A stretch of 12,518 nt of DNA from Bacteroidales bacterium (GTDB lineage: Bacteria; Bacteroidota; Bacteroidia; Bacteroidales; Muribaculaceae): assembly GCA_004552725.1 (NCBI GenBank), contig SFNM01000054.1, positions 1-12,518 on the forward strand, written 5' to 3'. Positions 1 through 7,828 of this stretch are shown in pieces. Numbering within the stretch: position 1 is the stretch's first letter; each line of letters opens with the position of its first letter. The translations under genes and the position numbers were made by a program. Under the pieces are notes generated by a model. It was not told the DNA's origin. It worked only from the letters and a program-made list of their open reading frames with translations, and searched no databases.

Positions 1-153
1 GCGCCGATTGAGTTCTTCCCCACGCAGATATTTAGGTGTATTGAGCACATACTTGCCGTTGCTAAGTTTTTTGCCCAACAACAGTTTGATATATTGAAAA
101 GCGAGCGTGTAGGTCTTGCCCGAGCCGGCCGATGCCTTGTATATTGTAAGCAT
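1..153 (-). CDS. UvrD/Rep-family (RecB/AddA-like) helicase, N-terminal fragment
   Basis: Reverse-strand ORF whose ATG lies at 153-151 and which runs off the left edge, so only the first 51 residues are visible. They begin MLTIYKASAGSGKTYTLAF, a Walker A (P-loop) motif ASAGSGKT at residues 7-14 placed almost at the N-terminus, followed by a basic stretch. This opening is typical of Bacteroidetes UvrD-helicase-domain proteins of the RecB/AddA type, superfamily 1 ATP-dependent DNA helicases that act in double-strand break processing, often with a C-terminal PD-(D/E)XK nuclease. Only the P-loop is seen here; the helicase and any nuclease domain are inferred. It is divergent from the deaD-like gene and has its own promoter about 25 bases upstream. 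The start is well placed because the P-loop follows at the usual distance and no further in-frame start is needed. Confidence 0.85.
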   Translation of the reverse strand, partial: MLTIYKASAGSGKTYTLAFQYIKLLLGKKLSNGKYVLNTPKYLRGEELNRR

Positions 154-178
154 AAATTGGTACCAGAGAAATTTTTCA

Positions 179-209
179 CAAAGATATAAAAAATAGCACT
201 TGAAGACAA
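179..209 (-). promoter_or_regulatory. Bacteroidetes-type promoter for the left-hand helicase gene
   Basis: On the minus strand TATCTTTG (186-179) matches the Bacteroidetes -7 consensus TAnnTTTG. TTG (209-207) lies 20 bases upstream, the expected -33 spacing. The predicted transcript start, near 172, leaves a leader of about 20 bases before the ATG at 153. The assignment rests on the motifs alone. Confidence 0.6.
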
Positions 210-286
210 TTATTTGACTCTAAAATGCACAAAAGAGTGCAAAAAATTAAAATGGAGAAATAAATTTTGCTCGCCGTGCACTTTTT

Positions 287-318
287 TTTGCGCAAATGGT
301 CGCAAATTATTAACTTTG
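287..318 (+). promoter_or_regulatory. Bacteroidetes-type promoter of the deaD-xse-thyA-folA cluster
   Basis: TTTG (287-290), a 20-base spacer and TAACTTTG (311-318) match the Bacteroidetes housekeeping promoter TTTG-N19-21-TAnnTTTG in full. Transcription would begin near 325, leaving only about 15 bases of leader before the ATG at 340. A decoy ATG immediately followed by TAA lies at 334-339. No second promoter of this quality was seen before 7487, which supports a single long transcript. Confidence 0.75.
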
Positions 319-339
319 TAGATTATTTAATTAATGTAA

Positions 340-2055
340 ATGCAACAATTTCAAGACTTGGGGCTTGTCCCCGAATTATTGCGAGCGGTAGCCGACATGG
401 GCTTTGAAGAGCCGATGCCGGTTCAATCGCAAGTGATACCCGCTTTGCTCTCCGGCGACCGCGATTTGGTGGCTTTGGCTCAAACCGGCACTGGCAAAAC
501 GGCCGCCTTCGGCTTGCCCGTAATCCAACGCATCGACACCGATATTACCGCACCGCAAGCGTTGATTTTAGCGCCTACGCGCGAATTGTGCCTGCAAATT
601 GCCGGCGACTTGGCTGATTTTTCCAAGTATATGCCCGATGTGGCGCTAATCCCTGTGTATGGCGGCAGCAGCATCGAGGCTCAAATCCGCGGACTGCGTC
701 GCGGCGTGCATATCATCATCGCCACTCCGGGCCGATTGATTGATTTGATTGAACGCAAAGTGGTGAATTTGGAGAATGTGCACACCGTGGTGCTCGACGA
801 AGCCGACGAAATGCTCAATATGGGCTTTGTCGACTCCATCGATGAAATCCTGGCTCGTGTACCCGATGACCGCAAGATGCTGATGTTCTCGGCTACAATG
901 CCGGCCGAAGCAGCACGCATTGCCCGCAAATATATGCACGACCACCAAGAGATTGTGATTGGCACACGCAACGAAGGTGCCGACACCGTGCAACACATAT
1001 ATTATATGGTCCACGCCCAAGATAAATACCCCACTCTCAAGCGCGTGGCCGACAATGCTCCCTCAATCTACGGCATTATCTTCTGCCGCACCCGTCGCGA
1101 AACGCAAGAGATAGCCGATGCGCTCATTTCCGACGGATATAATGCCGACGCTCTCCACGGCGACCTCTCACAGCAACAGCGCGACATTGTGATGAAAAAA
1201 TTCCGCGACGGAGTGATATCCCTGTTGGTGGCTACGGATGTGGCTGCCCGCGGCCTTGATGTGGATAATCTGACCCATGTAATCAACTACGGCTTGCCCG
1301 ACGAGGCGGCGGTTTATACACACCGCTCCGGCCGTACCGGTAGAGCCGGTCGCTCCGGCTTATCGATTGCCATCATTCACTCGCGCGAGCGCTCGCGCCT
1401 GCGACAAATCGAGCAAACCATGGGCCGCAAGTTTGAGCGGCGCGATGTGCCCACCCCCGAGCACATCATCGAGAAGCGATTGTACAATCTGGCCGACCGC
1501 CTCGAACGCTTCGACCCCGACCAAAGCGACATTGACTCCCACATTGGCGGTGTGCTCAAAAAACTTTCCTGGCTTTCGAGCGACGATATCCTGCGCCGTG
1601 TGTTTGCCTTGGAGATGGACCGCCTGCTGGAGTACTACAAAGACGCCCCCGCCATTGAGAATATCCCCGACAAGCCGTCGAAGAAAGAAGGCCGCGGCGA
1701 AAAATCCTCCAAGCCCAAGGCGGAGCATCGCCGCCCCGCAACCGAGGCCGAAAAAGACCGTCGCACAGCCGCGCGCGGCTTCGAACGCGTGTATATCAGC
1801 GCGGGCAAGGCCGATGGCTTCTTTGCCGGCAACCTCATCGAATTGCTCAATCACAATGTTGAGGGCAAACGCGTCGACGTGGGTCGCATCGACTTGCTGG
1901 CATCGTATTCGCTGTTCGACGTGAAGAAAAGCGACGCCCGCCGTGTGGTTGAAGCCCTTCGCAACGTCGACTTCTTCGGCCATCGTCTCCACTGCGAGAT
2001 TGCCGAACCCGACAAAGACTATACCCGCGCATCTAATCGCAAAAAACGCAAATAA
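340..2055 (+). CDS. deaD: DEAD-box ATP-dependent RNA helicase with DbpA-type RNA-binding domain
   Basis: A 571-residue superfamily 2 RNA helicase that unwinds short RNA duplexes using ATP in the cytoplasm; the family acts in ribosome assembly, RNA decay and cold adaptation. All signature motifs are present: a Q-motif region near residues 4-30, motif I AQTGTGKT (47-54), Ia PTREL (79-83), TPGR (129-132), DEAD (153-156), SAT (184-186), the motif V region ATDVAARGLD (298-307) and motif VI HRSGRTGR (328-335). A basic linker (about 447-480) precedes a C-terminal domain (about 482-557) resembling the DbpA RNA-binding fold, which in E. coli DbpA recognises 23S rRNA helix 92. A ribosome-assembly role is therefore likely but inferred. 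The symbol is by family; cshA or dbpA-like naming would be equally fair. It is the first gene of the cluster, 11 bases before the next start. Confidence 0.93.
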   Translation: MQQFQDLGLVPELLRAVADMGFEEPMPVQSQVIPALLSGDRDLVALAQTGTGKTAAFGLPVIQRIDTDITAPQALILAPTRELCLQIAGDLADFSKYMPDVALIPVYGGSSIEAQIRGLRRGVHIIIATPGRLIDLIERKVVNLENVHTVVLDEADEMLNMGFVDSIDEILARVPDDRKMLMFSATMPAEAARIARKYMHDHQEIVIGTRNEGADTVQHIYYMVHAQDKYPTLKRVADNAPSIYGIIFCRTRRETQEIADALISDGYNADALHGDLSQQQRDIVMKKFRDGVISLLVATDVAARGLDVDNLTHVINYGLPDEAAVYTHRSGRTGRAGRSGLSIAIIHSRERSRLRQIEQTMGRKFERRDVPTPEHIIEKRLYNLADRLERFDPDQSDIDSHIGGVLKKLSWLSSDDILRRVFALEMDRLLEYYKDAPAIENIPDKPSKKEGRGEKSSKPKAEHRRPATEAEKDRRTAARGFERVYISAGKADGFFAGNLIELLNHNVEGKRVDVGRIDLLASYSLFDVKKSDARRVVEALRNVDFFGHRLHCEIAEPDKDYTRASNRKKRK

Positions 2056-2066
2056 AAGCATTGAAT

Positions 2067-2696
2067 ATGAAATCATTACGTGTTATATTTCTCATTTCGT
2101 TGATGATATGTGCCATAGCCGGTGTGGCTCGCACCGCCGCCGACTTCTTCGTGTCGATGCCTCAAGAGCACGCCGTGGTTTTCTCTCAAACCCAGCGAAT
2201 GGATATGTTGGATTACTTCAGATACGGCTCTGACGAGGGCACGGAGAATTTGTATGGCGACAAAAGCCGCATTGCGGCTGAAACCCCGTCGCTGCTCACC
2301 GTTGATGTAACCGAAAACTCCACTATGCAAGTGGCTATGTTCGCTTCAAAGAACGATACTGTCTTGGCTGTGATTTCTACCGTGGATATTCAGGCTCGCG
2401 ACGCGCAAATTGAATTTTACGACCGCAATTGGAAGCCATTGCGCCGAAATCCGGTGAACAAACCCCTTTTCTGCGATTGGATTACCAAAGATGGCGAAGC
2501 CCACATCGCCGACATCACTATGGCCTTGGAATTTATTCCGGTCACCATCAATTACGACCCCGAAGCCTCAACTCTCACTTTCCATAATAATATGGAGAAC
2601 TTAGTGTCGGCCTACGATGCCCAACGCCTTTCGCAGTGGCTCTTATCCGACATAGTGTATGATGTAAAAGGCACTAAATTCAGCCGTCGAAAATGA
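2067..2696 (+). CDS. DUF3256 family protein, probably exported
   Basis: A 209-residue protein. I prefer the ATG at 2067 over the in-frame TTG at 2061, because it gives a clean signal-like N-terminus: MKS, a basic residue, then a hydrophobic stretch (about residues 5-20) ending near AGVART, before ADFFVSMPQE. The pattern FVSMP...MDMLDYF...LY.....LTVDVTENSTMQVAMF...FYDRNWKPL resembles the Bacteroidetes family DUF3256, which has no known function and is usually periplasmic or surface-exposed. The hydrophobic segment could be a cleaved signal or an anchor; no lipobox cysteine is evident. It overlaps xseA by 4 bases (ATGA), so translation is probably coupled. Its place between an RNA helicase and exonuclease VII gives no clear functional hint. 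Confidence 0.8.
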   Translation: MKSLRVIFLISLMICAIAGVARTAADFFVSMPQEHAVVFSQTQRMDMLDYFRYGSDEGTENLYGDKSRIAAETPSLLTVDVTENSTMQVAMFASKNDTVLAVISTVDIQARDAQIEFYDRNWKPLRRNPVNKPLFCDWITKDGEAHIADITMALEFIPVTINYDPEASTLTFHNNMENLVSAYDAQRLSQWLLSDIVYDVKGTKFSRRK

Positions 2697-3949
2697 ATGT
2701 GAACGCCATCACTCTGCTCGAATTTCAGCAACGGATAGCGGCGGTAATTACCGCCACTGCCGCTCTGCGCGATGTGTGGATTACGGCGGAAACCTCCGAC
2801 GTGCGCACCTCCGGTGGTCATTGCTATCTGGAACTCATCGACAAGGATCCGGAGAACGGTGCCATTCGAGCACGTGCACGCGCCACGATATGGGCGTCGA
2901 TTTACGCTCGCATCAATGCCGCTTTCGCTGCGGCCACCGGTAGCGGGTTGCGCTCCGACATCAAAGTGATGGTGAAATTGTCGGCCACTTATCACCCTTC
3001 ATACGGCATGTCGCTGTCGATTACCGACATCGACCCCACTTTCACATTGGGCGACTTGTTGCGCCGACGTATGGAGATGGTGGCGCGGTTGCAGCGCGAA
3101 GGCATCCTCGAGCAGAACCGCAACTTGCGATGGCCGCAGGCTCCCCTGCGCGTGGCGGTGATTTCCGCACCCAACGCAGCCGGTTATGGCGATTTTATCA
3201 ACCAACTGTATAACAATCAGCGACGTTTGCGCTTCTCCACCAAGTTGTATCGCGCCGTGTTGCAAGGCGAACAGACTGCCTCCTCCATCATTTCGGCCCT
3301 CCGCGCAATCGCTGCCGACGGCGATGCGCAGTGCGTGGTGATTATTCGCGGAGGCGGTGCCACCAGCGATTTGGCCGCATACGACAACTACGACTTGGCT
3401 GCCGAAATCGCGCGTTTCCCCATTCCAGTGGTCATAGGTATAGGCCACCAACGCGACGTGACTTTGCTCGACTATGTGGCCAACACGCGCGTGAAAACAC
3501 CTACAGCCGCGGCTGAATACATCATAAGCATCGCTTCGAAAGCCCTCGACCGATTGCAAACCCTCACTCAACAAATTCTCGAGTTGGCTTCGGCGCAAAT
3601 CAACACCGCTCAGCAACGACTCGCCACCATCGCCGGCCTGCTGCCCGCTTTGACTCAGGCCGTTGTGGACCAACAGCGCTTGCGCATAGGCACTCAAGTC
3701 TCCGGCACCATCGCCGATGCAATCACATCTTCGATGACCCGACAACGCGACCGACTCACCGCTCTGGGCGAATTGCTCGACACCCTCTCGCCCGAAGCCA
3801 CACTCCGCCGTGGTTTCTCCATTACCCGCGTCAACGGTTGCGCTATCACATCGCCCTCGCAGGCCGTTGCCGGAGATGTCCTCGTGACTACCCTCGCCGA
3901 CGGCTCAATCATTTCCACTGTTTCCGCTTCAAATATTTCCGCAAAATAA
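2693..3949 (+). CDS. xseA: Exodeoxyribonuclease VII large subunit
   Basis: A 418-residue protein matching XseA, the catalytic subunit of exonuclease VII, which degrades single-stranded DNA from both ends to short oligonucleotides in repair and recombination. An N-terminal OB-fold region (about residues 5-115, with VWITAETSDVRTSGGHCYLEL) precedes the catalytic core. Residues known to matter in E. coli XseA are in place: the Asp of GYGDF (D167), the Arg of IRGGG (R219), and GHQRDVT, with H252 and D255. A long helical region (about 280-365) corresponds to the segment that binds XseB, and a small C-terminal domain (RRGFSITR onward) follows. It is slightly shorter than the E. coli protein (about 456 residues). 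The ATG overlaps the preceding stop codon as ATGA, and xseB follows 9 bases later. Confidence 0.96.
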   Translation: MNVNAITLLEFQQRIAAVITATAALRDVWITAETSDVRTSGGHCYLELIDKDPENGAIRARARATIWASIYARINAAFAAATGSGLRSDIKVMVKLSATYHPSYGMSLSITDIDPTFTLGDLLRRRMEMVARLQREGILEQNRNLRWPQAPLRVAVISAPNAAGYGDFINQLYNNQRRLRFSTKLYRAVLQGEQTASSIISALRAIAADGDAQCVVIIRGGGATSDLAAYDNYDLAAEIARFPIPVVIGIGHQRDVTLLDYVANTRVKTPTAAAEYIISIASKALDRLQTLTQQILELASAQINTAQQRLATIAGLLPALTQAVVDQQRLRIGTQVSGTIADAITSSMTRQRDRLTALGELLDTLSPEATLRRGFSITRVNGCAITSPSQAVAGDVLVTTLADGSIISTVSASNISAK

Positions 3950-3958
3950 ATTCCCGAT

Positions 3959-4162
3959 ATGGACCAACCATCATACAATCAGGCTATTGCCGAATTAGAA
4001 AAAATTGTGGAGAGTCTCCGCTCTTCGTCGACCGATGTCGACACCCTCACCGCTCGCACTCGTCGCGCCGTGGAACTCCTCAACATTTGTCGCTCGCGAC
4101 TTACAACCACCGAGGATGAACTCCGCGCCATACTTACCTCACTCCAAGCCCCTCAGCAATAA
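3959..4162 (+). CDS. xseB: Exodeoxyribonuclease VII small subunit
   Basis: A 67-residue, mostly helical protein (MDQPSYNQAIAELEKIVESL...) with the XseB pattern: an N-terminal YNQAIAELEKIVE helix, then a second helix with LLNICRSRL and TTTEDELRAIL. XseB subunits bind the long helical arm of XseA to form the XseA-XseB holoenzyme and are needed for activity. Length is normal for the family (about 60-80 residues). Immediate placement after xseA and one base before the thyA start supports the call and suggests translational coupling on both sides. Confidence 0.93.
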   Translation: MDQPSYNQAIAELEKIVESLRSSSTDVDTLTARTRRAVELLNICRSRLTTTEDELRAILTSLQAPQQ

Positions 4163-4163
4163 T

Positions 4164-4958
4164 ATGAAAAAATATCTCGACCTCCTTCAGCATATCCTAG
4201 ACCATGGTGTGGATAAAAGCGACCGCACCGGCACCGGCACTCGCAGCGTGTTCGGCTATCAAATGCGCTTCAATCTCAGCGACGGCTTCCCTTTGGTCAC
4301 CACCAAGAAGTTGCACCTCAAATCTATCATTTATGAATTGCTGTGGTTCTTGCATGGCGACACCAACGTGAAGTATCTCCAAGAGCACGGGGTACGTATA
4401 TGGAATGAGTGGGCGCGCGAAGACGGCGACCTTGGGCCTATCTACGGTCGCCAGTGGCGCGCATGGCCCGACGGCCATGGCGGTCACATCGACCAAATCG
4501 CCCAAGCCATCGACGATATCAAGCACAATCCCGACTCTCGCCGAATTATCGTGAACGCGTGGAACGTGGCTCAATTACCCGAGATGGCTCTCGCTCCTTG
4601 CCATGCCTTCTTCCAATTCTATGTGGCCGGCGGACGTCTGAGCCTGCAACTCTACCAGCGCAGCGCCGACTCATTCTTGGGTGTGCCGTTCAATATCGCC
4701 TCCTACGCTCTGCTCACCATGATGGTGGCGCAAGTTTGCGGCCTTGAACCGGGCGACTTCGTGCACACCTTGGGCGACGCTCACCTTTATCGCAACCACT
4801 TGGACCAAGCACGGTTGCAACTCACTCGCGAGCCGCGCCCGCTGCCGCGGATGATTATCAATTCCAACGTCAAGAATATCAACGACTTCGTCTACGAGGA
4901 TTTCACCCTCGAAGGCTATGATCCTCACCCTCATATCAAAGCCGAAGTAAGCGTATGA
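4164..4958 (+). CDS. thyA: Thymidylate synthase
   Basis: A 264-residue protein, the same length as E. coli ThyA. It converts dUMP and 5,10-methylene-tetrahydrofolate to dTMP and dihydrofolate. Visible hallmarks: DRTGTGTRSVFG (20-31) with the phosphate-binding Arg, the WFLHGDTN segment (61-68), GPIYGRQWR (91-99), the catalytic Cys in LAPCHAFFQF (C146, identical to the E. coli number), the phosphate-binding QLYQRSAD and FNIASYALL stretches, and a family-typical C-terminus ending PHPHIKAEVSV. The ATG at 4164 is chosen because it gives MKKYLDLLQHILDHG, the standard start; an open frame reaching back to 4005 only reads through xseB. It overlaps folA by 4 bases (ATGA). Confidence 0.98.
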   Translation: MKKYLDLLQHILDHGVDKSDRTGTGTRSVFGYQMRFNLSDGFPLVTTKKLHLKSIIYELLWFLHGDTNVKYLQEHGVRIWNEWAREDGDLGPIYGRQWRAWPDGHGGHIDQIAQAIDDIKHNPDSRRIIVNAWNVAQLPEMALAPCHAFFQFYVAGGRLSLQLYQRSADSFLGVPFNIASYALLTMMVAQVCGLEPGDFVHTLGDAHLYRNHLDQARLQLTREPRPLPRMIINSNVKNINDFVYEDFTLEGYDPHPHIKAEVSV

Positions 4959-5452
4959 CCAACCTCACAATCATCGTGGCCGTGGCTCGCAACGGTGCCA
5001 TAGGCCGCAACGGCGACCTTGCCTTCTATATCTCCGACGATTTGCGCCACTTTAAGTCGCTCACAATGGGCCACCCCATCATCATGGGACGTCGCACTTT
5101 CGAATCGCTCCCCAAAGGTGCATTGCCCGGACGTCGCAACATTGTGGTGACCCGAAATACCGATTTCGCGGCTCCGAATGTGGAAACCGCGCCATCGCTC
5201 CAAGCCGCTATCGACTTGGTGAGCGATGTCGACCAAGCATTTATCATCGGCGGCGGCTCCATCTACCAACAAGCCATGCCGTTGGCTTCCCGCCTCGAAA
5301 TCACACACATTGAGGCCGATGCCATCGATGCCGACACCTTCTTCCCCGCTATCGACTCCGCTAATTGGCAACTTATCGAGCGGATGCCTTCTGCCATCGA
5401 CCCACGGTCGAATATTCCATATCACTTCGCTTCCTACATCCGCAAAAACTGA
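4955..5452 (+). CDS. folA: Dihydrofolate reductase
   Basis: A 165-residue DHFR that regenerates tetrahydrofolate with NADPH, consuming the dihydrofolate left by ThyA encoded just upstream. Visible motifs: the VAVARNGAIGRNGDL opening, the acidic residue D29 aligned with E. coli Asp27, GHPIIMGRRTFESLP (NADPH-binding region), LPGRRNIVVTRN, the IIGGGSIYQQ glycine motif, and ITHIEADAIDADTFFP. The Met20-loop region reads LAFYISDDL where E. coli has MPWNLPADL, so the usual active-site Trp (E. coli W22) is Phe and the following Pro is Ser. Catalysis is expected to survive because the acidic residue is kept. The start codon overlaps the thyA stop (ATGA), indicating coupled translation. Confidence 0.97.
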   Translation: MTNLTIIVAVARNGAIGRNGDLAFYISDDLRHFKSLTMGHPIIMGRRTFESLPKGALPGRRNIVVTRNTDFAAPNVETAPSLQAAIDLVSDVDQAFIIGGGSIYQQAMPLASRLEITHIEADAIDADTFFPAIDSANWQLIERMPSAIDPRSNIPYHFASYIRKN

Positions 5453-5480
5453 TTTTTGTAAATCTCATCTCATTTACGTT

Positions 5481-7487
5481 ATGGAACGATATATTACTTG
5501 GAAATTGGTGCTCTCTCTCGCAATTCTCCTCCCGACTCAAGCACTCGCCGCTGACAAATTGCCTATCAGCGACTCCTTCGCCAACGCTACTATCTCTGAA
5601 TACTTCACCACAGACAAAGTGCAAGGCAATGTATTTAATTGGAAGGCTGTCTCCGAGGCCAACTATCCATCATCAACTCCCTATGACAATGATGGTGGTA
5701 TGTTATACTTCAATTCTTATGACTCACCTGTAGGTACTTCCGCTCGTTTGATGTCGCGCGAAATTGATGCCTCATCGGCCTCCAATCCTGTCCTTGAATT
5801 TTTCCTTTGCCACGCACTTGGCGACTATAAAGATCAAGTTGTAGTGGAAATAAGTAAGAATGGTGGCGAATGGGCGGACGCTGAGACTGGTACTTATCAT
5901 TATGTAGGTGGCTCGGCTCCCGACGGCACCTGGGAGCGTGTGCGTGTTTACCTCAAAGATGCTATCGGTAGCGATTGTACCACCTTTCGTGTGGCTTTAA
6001 AAGCCGTTAGTAATCGCGGTCGCAATATCATCATTGATGCACTTAGAATATACAACGTGGCCGACAACGACTTGGACCTCGTATCTATTTCGGCTCCCAA
6101 ATCGGTAGTTTCCGGCAACGATTGTGTCATTACCATGGAAGTGGCCAATAACGGCAACACGGAAGTGAAAGCCAGCGACTACTCGATTGACTTCACCTCC
6201 ACTTTCACCGGCACAATTCCCAATGTGACCACTGCCGACATCCCCGCTATGGAGAACGCCAAGTTGGAAGTGCGTATACCGGTCACTGCTATCGAAGCAG
6301 TAAAAGAGTCTTTCACTCTCCAAGCCAAAACAGTTTGCATTTCCGACCCCGAAGAGTCAAACAATACATCCCGCACAGTTAATGTGAATATGCAATTTTC
6401 TTCTGAGCCCGGCGCGACCAACTTCATTCGCGGCTGGGATGCTGACGACAACCACTTGATGCTGAACTGGGATGCCGCCAAAGATACTAAAGAGGATCTT
6501 TTCTCCATTAATGAATCGTTCGAAGGATTTAATATGGCTTCCACCGGACCATTCAATGGCTTTGTGGTAATCGATAGGGATAAAAGCGCAAGCGAAGCCG
6601 CAATTTACAGCGCCTCCGGTTCGATACTCAATGTCACTACCCCATCGGCCGGCACACCGGCCGATGGCGACGGCTACAAAATGCTTGGCGTGACTTGTGG
6701 CGCTACTGTTCAGCAGGACGATTGGCTAATCTCTCCGGTGCTGGCATGCGCTCACAATCTCGAAATGTCGATATCGTTCCTCATCGCTTTTAAAGCGCAA
6801 TCAGGTATTGATAACAAGGTGGAAGTATTGTATGCAACCGAGGATTATAACTCGGCCGACCCCGCCGCCGCTTTCACTAAAAATGTCAAATCATTCATCG
6901 GTAGCACAGACGCCGGTGCTTATGTTAATGCCGACGGCAAATTCCACCTTGTTGAAATCAACGACATCCCCGCTGAAGCCAAGTATATTGCTATACATAT
7001 TTATACTCAAACAACATTATCTTCGCTTGAACCTGCCACTTGGATTGATAATATCACCATCAAAGAAGTGAATGACGCTCCACTCCGCGGTTATCGCATC
7101 TACGACCTTGAAAGCGGATTGGTCGATACCGGCGGACTCATATCGTCAACAGCAACCTCCTATACTATGCCATTCATCGACGCAGTGTGCCGCTACGAAA
7201 TCGTTGCTGTTTACGACGATGGCGAAGCCACTCCGTCGAATGTCATCTCCGTCGACCCCGGCCCTTCGGCTGTCGAAAGCGTTGAAACACCCGCCTCCAA
7301 CATCATCGTCTGCCTCGATGGCATCACTATCGCCAACTGCGAGGGGCAACCTATCGCCGTCTGCGACATCGCCGGACGTTGCATCACCTCCGCCACGGTC
7401 ACATGCTCCGCCCACTTCATTCCCCTCACGGCCGGCACATACGTGGTGAAAGTAGGCACCAACGCCTCCATCATCTCCCTCCGTTAA
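5481..7487 (+). CDS. Secreted multidomain protein: two adhesin/choice-of-anchor J-like domains, CARDB-like domain, sorting-like tail
   Basis: A 668-residue exported protein. The ATG at 5481 is chosen because it opens a signal peptide (WKLVLSLAILLPTQALA, likely cleaved after residue 23); the open frame further upstream only shadows folA. A first beta-rich domain (about 30-192) resembles MAM/cleaved-adhesin folds and ends with IIIDALRIYNV. Residues 197-304 look like a CARDB module (VSISAPKSVVSGNDCVITMEVANNG). A short Fn3-like strand (312-333) leads into a second choice-of-anchor J domain (about 343-530) with its hallmarks DDWLISPVL (413-421) and WIDNITIKE (521-529). A further Fn3-like unit (533-592) precedes a tail of about 70 residues containing VCDIAGR and AGTYVVKVG, resembling Por/T9SS sorting domains. 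It is likely surface-exposed and may bind glycans or protein. It sits 28 bases after folA without a visible promoter of its own. Substrate unknown. Confidence 0.82.
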   Translation: MERYITWKLVLSLAILLPTQALAADKLPISDSFANATISEYFTTDKVQGNVFNWKAVSEANYPSSTPYDNDGGMLYFNSYDSPVGTSARLMSREIDASSASNPVLEFFLCHALGDYKDQVVVEISKNGGEWADAETGTYHYVGGSAPDGTWERVRVYLKDAIGSDCTTFRVALKAVSNRGRNIIIDALRIYNVADNDLDLVSISAPKSVVSGNDCVITMEVANNGNTEVKASDYSIDFTSTFTGTIPNVTTADIPAMENAKLEVRIPVTAIEAVKESFTLQAKTVCISDPEESNNTSRTVNVNMQFSSEPGATNFIRGWDADDNHLMLNWDAAKDTKEDLFSINESFEGFNMASTGPFNGFVVIDRDKSASEAAIYSASGSILNVTTPSAGTPADGDGYKMLGVTCGATVQQDDWLISPVLACAHNLEMSISFLIAFKAQSGIDNKVEVLYATEDYNSADPAAAFTKNVKSFIGSTDAGAYVNADGKFHLVEINDIPAEAKYIAIHIYTQTTLSSLEPATWIDNITIKEVNDAPLRGYRIYDLESGLVDTGGLISSTATSYTMPFIDAVCRYEIVAVYDDGEATPSNVISVDPGPSAVESVETPASNIIVCLDGITIANCEGQPIAVCDIAGRCITSATVTCSAHFIPLTAGTYVVKVGTNASIISLR

Positions 7488-7498
7488 CATCGTTGCAT

Positions 7499-7558
7499 AA
7501 AGCAGTTCGGCTCTGCCCACTATGAGTTATGTGGCGAGGCGGAAGCCGAACTGCTTTT
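7499..7558 (+). terminator. Long hairpin terminator after the secreted-protein gene
   Basis: A perfect inverted repeat, AAAGCAGTTCGGCT-type arms at 7499-7512 and 7544-7557 (14 base pairs), encloses a 31-base loop and ends in a short T-rich run (TTTTGTT). It starts 11 bases after the stop codon at 7487, where the operon should end. The loop is unusually long for an intrinsic terminator; a small inner CCAC/GTGG stem (7517-7520 with 7531-7534) may shorten it. Its right half resembles the GC-rich repeat found at 7931-8204. Confidence 0.65.
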
Positions 7559-7653
7559 GTTCACTCTCGGCCGCATCTACGACTCCAAATATCGCCAATT
7601 TGTTGGTAAAAACAGACTATTTTGCATTTTATTGAAATTTTTTTGCAAAAATA

Positions 7654-7685
7654 TTTGCAGGATTGAAAATTCTGTCGTAACTTTG
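7654..7685 (+). promoter_or_regulatory. Bacteroidetes-type promoter of tRNA-Asp
   Basis: TTTG (7654-7657), a 20-base spacer and TAACTTTG (7678-7685) match the Bacteroidetes consensus, with the mature tRNA starting 55 bases downstream. The spacing equals that of the other two plus-strand promoters in the window. Confidence 0.75.
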
Positions 7686-7740
7686 CACTCGCAAAACGGC
7701 ACAAGCCGCTACTCTCCACCGAGAGTCAACATCTCAAAAT

Positions 7741-7817
7741 GGTGCGGTAGTTCAGCTGGTTAGAATACAGGCCTGTCACGCCTGGGGTCGCGGGTTCGAG
7801 TCCCGTCCGCACCGCCA
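7741..7817 (+). tRNA. tRNA-Asp (anticodon GTC)
   Basis: A 77-base cloverleaf with encoded CCA. The acceptor stem GGTGCGG (7741-7747) pairs with CCGCACC (7807-7813), followed by the discriminator G and CCA (7815-7817). The anticodon stem CAGGC/GCCTG (7768-7772, 7780-7784) encloses loop CTGTCAC with anticodon GTC at 7775-7777, which reads GAC and GAU. The T arm CGGGTTCGAGTCCCG is canonical, and the discriminator G73 and the G of the wobble position fit aspartate identity. It is a single-gene unit with its own promoter and terminator. Confidence 0.98.
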
Positions 7818-7828
7818 GAGGAGAGAGG

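Noticed and set aside
4005..4163. Possible 53-residue N-terminal extension of thymidylate synthase
   Set aside because: It lies over xseB in another frame, and ThyA from the ATG at 4164 has exactly the usual 264-residue length with Cys146 in place.
4140..4166. Folate (THF) riboswitch ahead of thyA or folA
   Set aside because: The gaps are one base before thyA and an overlap before folA, leaving no room for an aptamer; no structured leader precedes the operon either.
5226..5480. N-terminal extension of the secreted protein at 5481
   Set aside because: The extension overlaps folA out of frame; the ATG at 5481 directly opens a signal peptide.
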